This document shows, piece by piece, positions 63,365 to 64,000 of a stretch of DNA of 64,000 nt (position 1 is the first letter of the stretch; each line of letters starts with the position of its first letter). Made by a program: the position numbers and the translations under genes. Origin of the DNA: Rudaea sp. 3F27F6 (GTDB lineage: Bacteria; Pseudomonadota; Gammaproteobacteria; Xanthomonadales; Rhodanobacteraceae). The notes under the pieces were generated by a model that made no database searches, was not told the origin of the DNA, and saw nothing but the letters and a program-made list of their open reading frames with translations. The DNA is taken from NCBI RefSeq assembly GCF_005503555.1, contig NZ_SCNG01000006.1, forward strand, positions 62,001-126,000, read 5' to 3'.

Positions 63365-64000
63365 CTACGAACGCTGGCGCAAGGCCTCGAACAAGGCCAC
63401 GCCGGTCGCGACCGAGACGTTGAGGCTTTCCACCCCACCCTTCATCGGAATCTTCGCCAAAAAATCGCAAGCCTCGCTCGTCAACCTACGCATGCCCTCG
63501 CCTTCGCTGCCCATAACGATGCCGAGCGGGCCTTTCAGGTCGAGCTTATAGAAATCCTGCGCCGATTCGCCCGCCAGGCCGACCAGCCAGACGCCTTGTT
63601 CCTTGAGCGCCTTGAGCGTGCGCGCGAGATTGGTCACGGCAAAGAAGGCGACACGATCGGCCGCGCCACTCGACGCACGACGCACAGTCGGCGTGATGCC
63701 CGCAGCGCGGTCCTTCGGCACGACGACCGCGGTGACGGCGGCCGCTTCCGCGCTGCGCAGGCAGGCGCCGAGATTGTGCGGATCGGTCACGCCGTCGAGC
63801 ACGAGGATCAAGGTGTCCTTCTGTGCCTTTTCCACGAGCTCGTACAGTTCGCTCTCGGTCCGCGGCGGCGGTGCGCGGTAGCGTGCGACCGCGCCTTGAT
63901 GGCGCGCGCCGCCGGTCATGCGATCGAGCGCTTCGCGCGGACGCGCGTGCGGCTTCAAGCCGAGTTCGCGCGCCTTCTCCGAGAGCTCCTTGATGCGCGC
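63365..64000 (-). CDS. rlmB: 23S rRNA 2'-O-methyltransferase RlmB, N-terminus outside the window
   Basis: SpoU-family methyltransferase that methylates G2251 of 23S rRNA. The start lies beyond base 64000; the visible 211 residues run from the C-terminal part of the N-terminal substrate-binding domain (ARIKELSEKARELG) through the catalytic domain. The three SpoU motifs are LDGVTDPHNLGACLRSAEA, GIVMGSEGEGMRRL and SLNVSVATGVALFE. The open frame continues to the window edge. Roughly 35-40 residues are missing compared with the usual length. Confidence 0.93.
   Translation of the reverse strand, partial: ARIKELSEKARELGLKPHARPREALDRMTGGARHQGAVARYRAPPPRTESELYELVEKAQKDTLILVLDGVTDPHNLGACLRSAEAAAVTAVVVPKDRAAGITPTVRRASSGAADRVAFFAVTNLARTLKALKEQGVWLVGLAGESAQDFYKLDLKGPLGIVMGSEGEGMRRLTSEACDFLAKIPMKGGVESLNVSVATGVALFEALRQRS

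Overview
The window is GC-rich bacterial chromosome, almost fully coding, with strong G/C third-position bias. Gene content suggests a gammaproteobacterium of the Xanthomonadales/Lysobacterales, probably near Rhodanobacteraceae: an Entner-Doudoroff cluster, a GlcNAc (nag) cluster with NagB-II and NagX, a Xanthomonas/Caulobacter-type TonB-dependent receptor, GH20, YXWGXW protein and several RND pumps. This is inference from families; no 16S or marker search was possible. No tRNA, rRNA, CRISPR array, insertion sequence or prophage was seen.

Layout. (1) 1-21.9 kb, amino-sugar and glucose catabolism. It holds a partial glucokinase, an SDR epimerase, nagA/nagB-II with a GntR regulator (minus strand), then divergent zwf-pgl-edd-eda, two tandem secreted paralogues of unknown function, a LacI regulator, and a second glucokinase followed by a TonB receptor, a GH20 hexosaminidase and a NagX-like membrane protein. 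Together these could release GlcNAc from chitin- or glycan-derived oligomers, phosphorylate, deacetylate and deaminate it, and feed sugars to the Entner-Doudoroff route. Candidate operators (paired TGGTAT words at 4626-4732; a 14-bp palindrome at 14094 with a near copy at 3799) suggest the two regulators tie the loci together. (2) 21.9-29.7 kb: an RND efflux operon (OMF-MFP-RND) and a PadR/HAAS-domain regulatory pair. (3) 29.9-38.9 kb: hisS-hutH overlapping, a TonB_C-like secreted protein, outer-membrane proteins, and an AT-rich, probably acquired, glycosidase-like gene. (4) 39-48.9 kb: a two-component system divergent from a second RND operon, flanked by two paralogous porins. (5) 49.4-52.7 kb: a bufferin/HvfA-type RiPP operon. 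It encodes a cysteine-repeat precursor, an MNIO (DUF692) enzyme, its DUF2063 partner, a DoxX protein and an uncharacterised membrane-anchored protein. This is the most novel-looking system in the window, because the precursor carries a four-unit EGSC repeat array instead of only EGKCG motifs. (6) 52.8-64 kb: housekeeping and accessory genes (RNase T, ParB-like protein, YXWGXW protein, FmdB zinc ribbon, prolyl oligopeptidase, two divergent acyltransferases, a sterol-desaturase-like hydroxylase, cysteine synthase, DUF1697, a small membrane protein and partial rlmB).

Start codons were chosen from ribosome-binding sites, family alignment from memory and gene overlaps. Functions rest on motif recognition, not on database searches.
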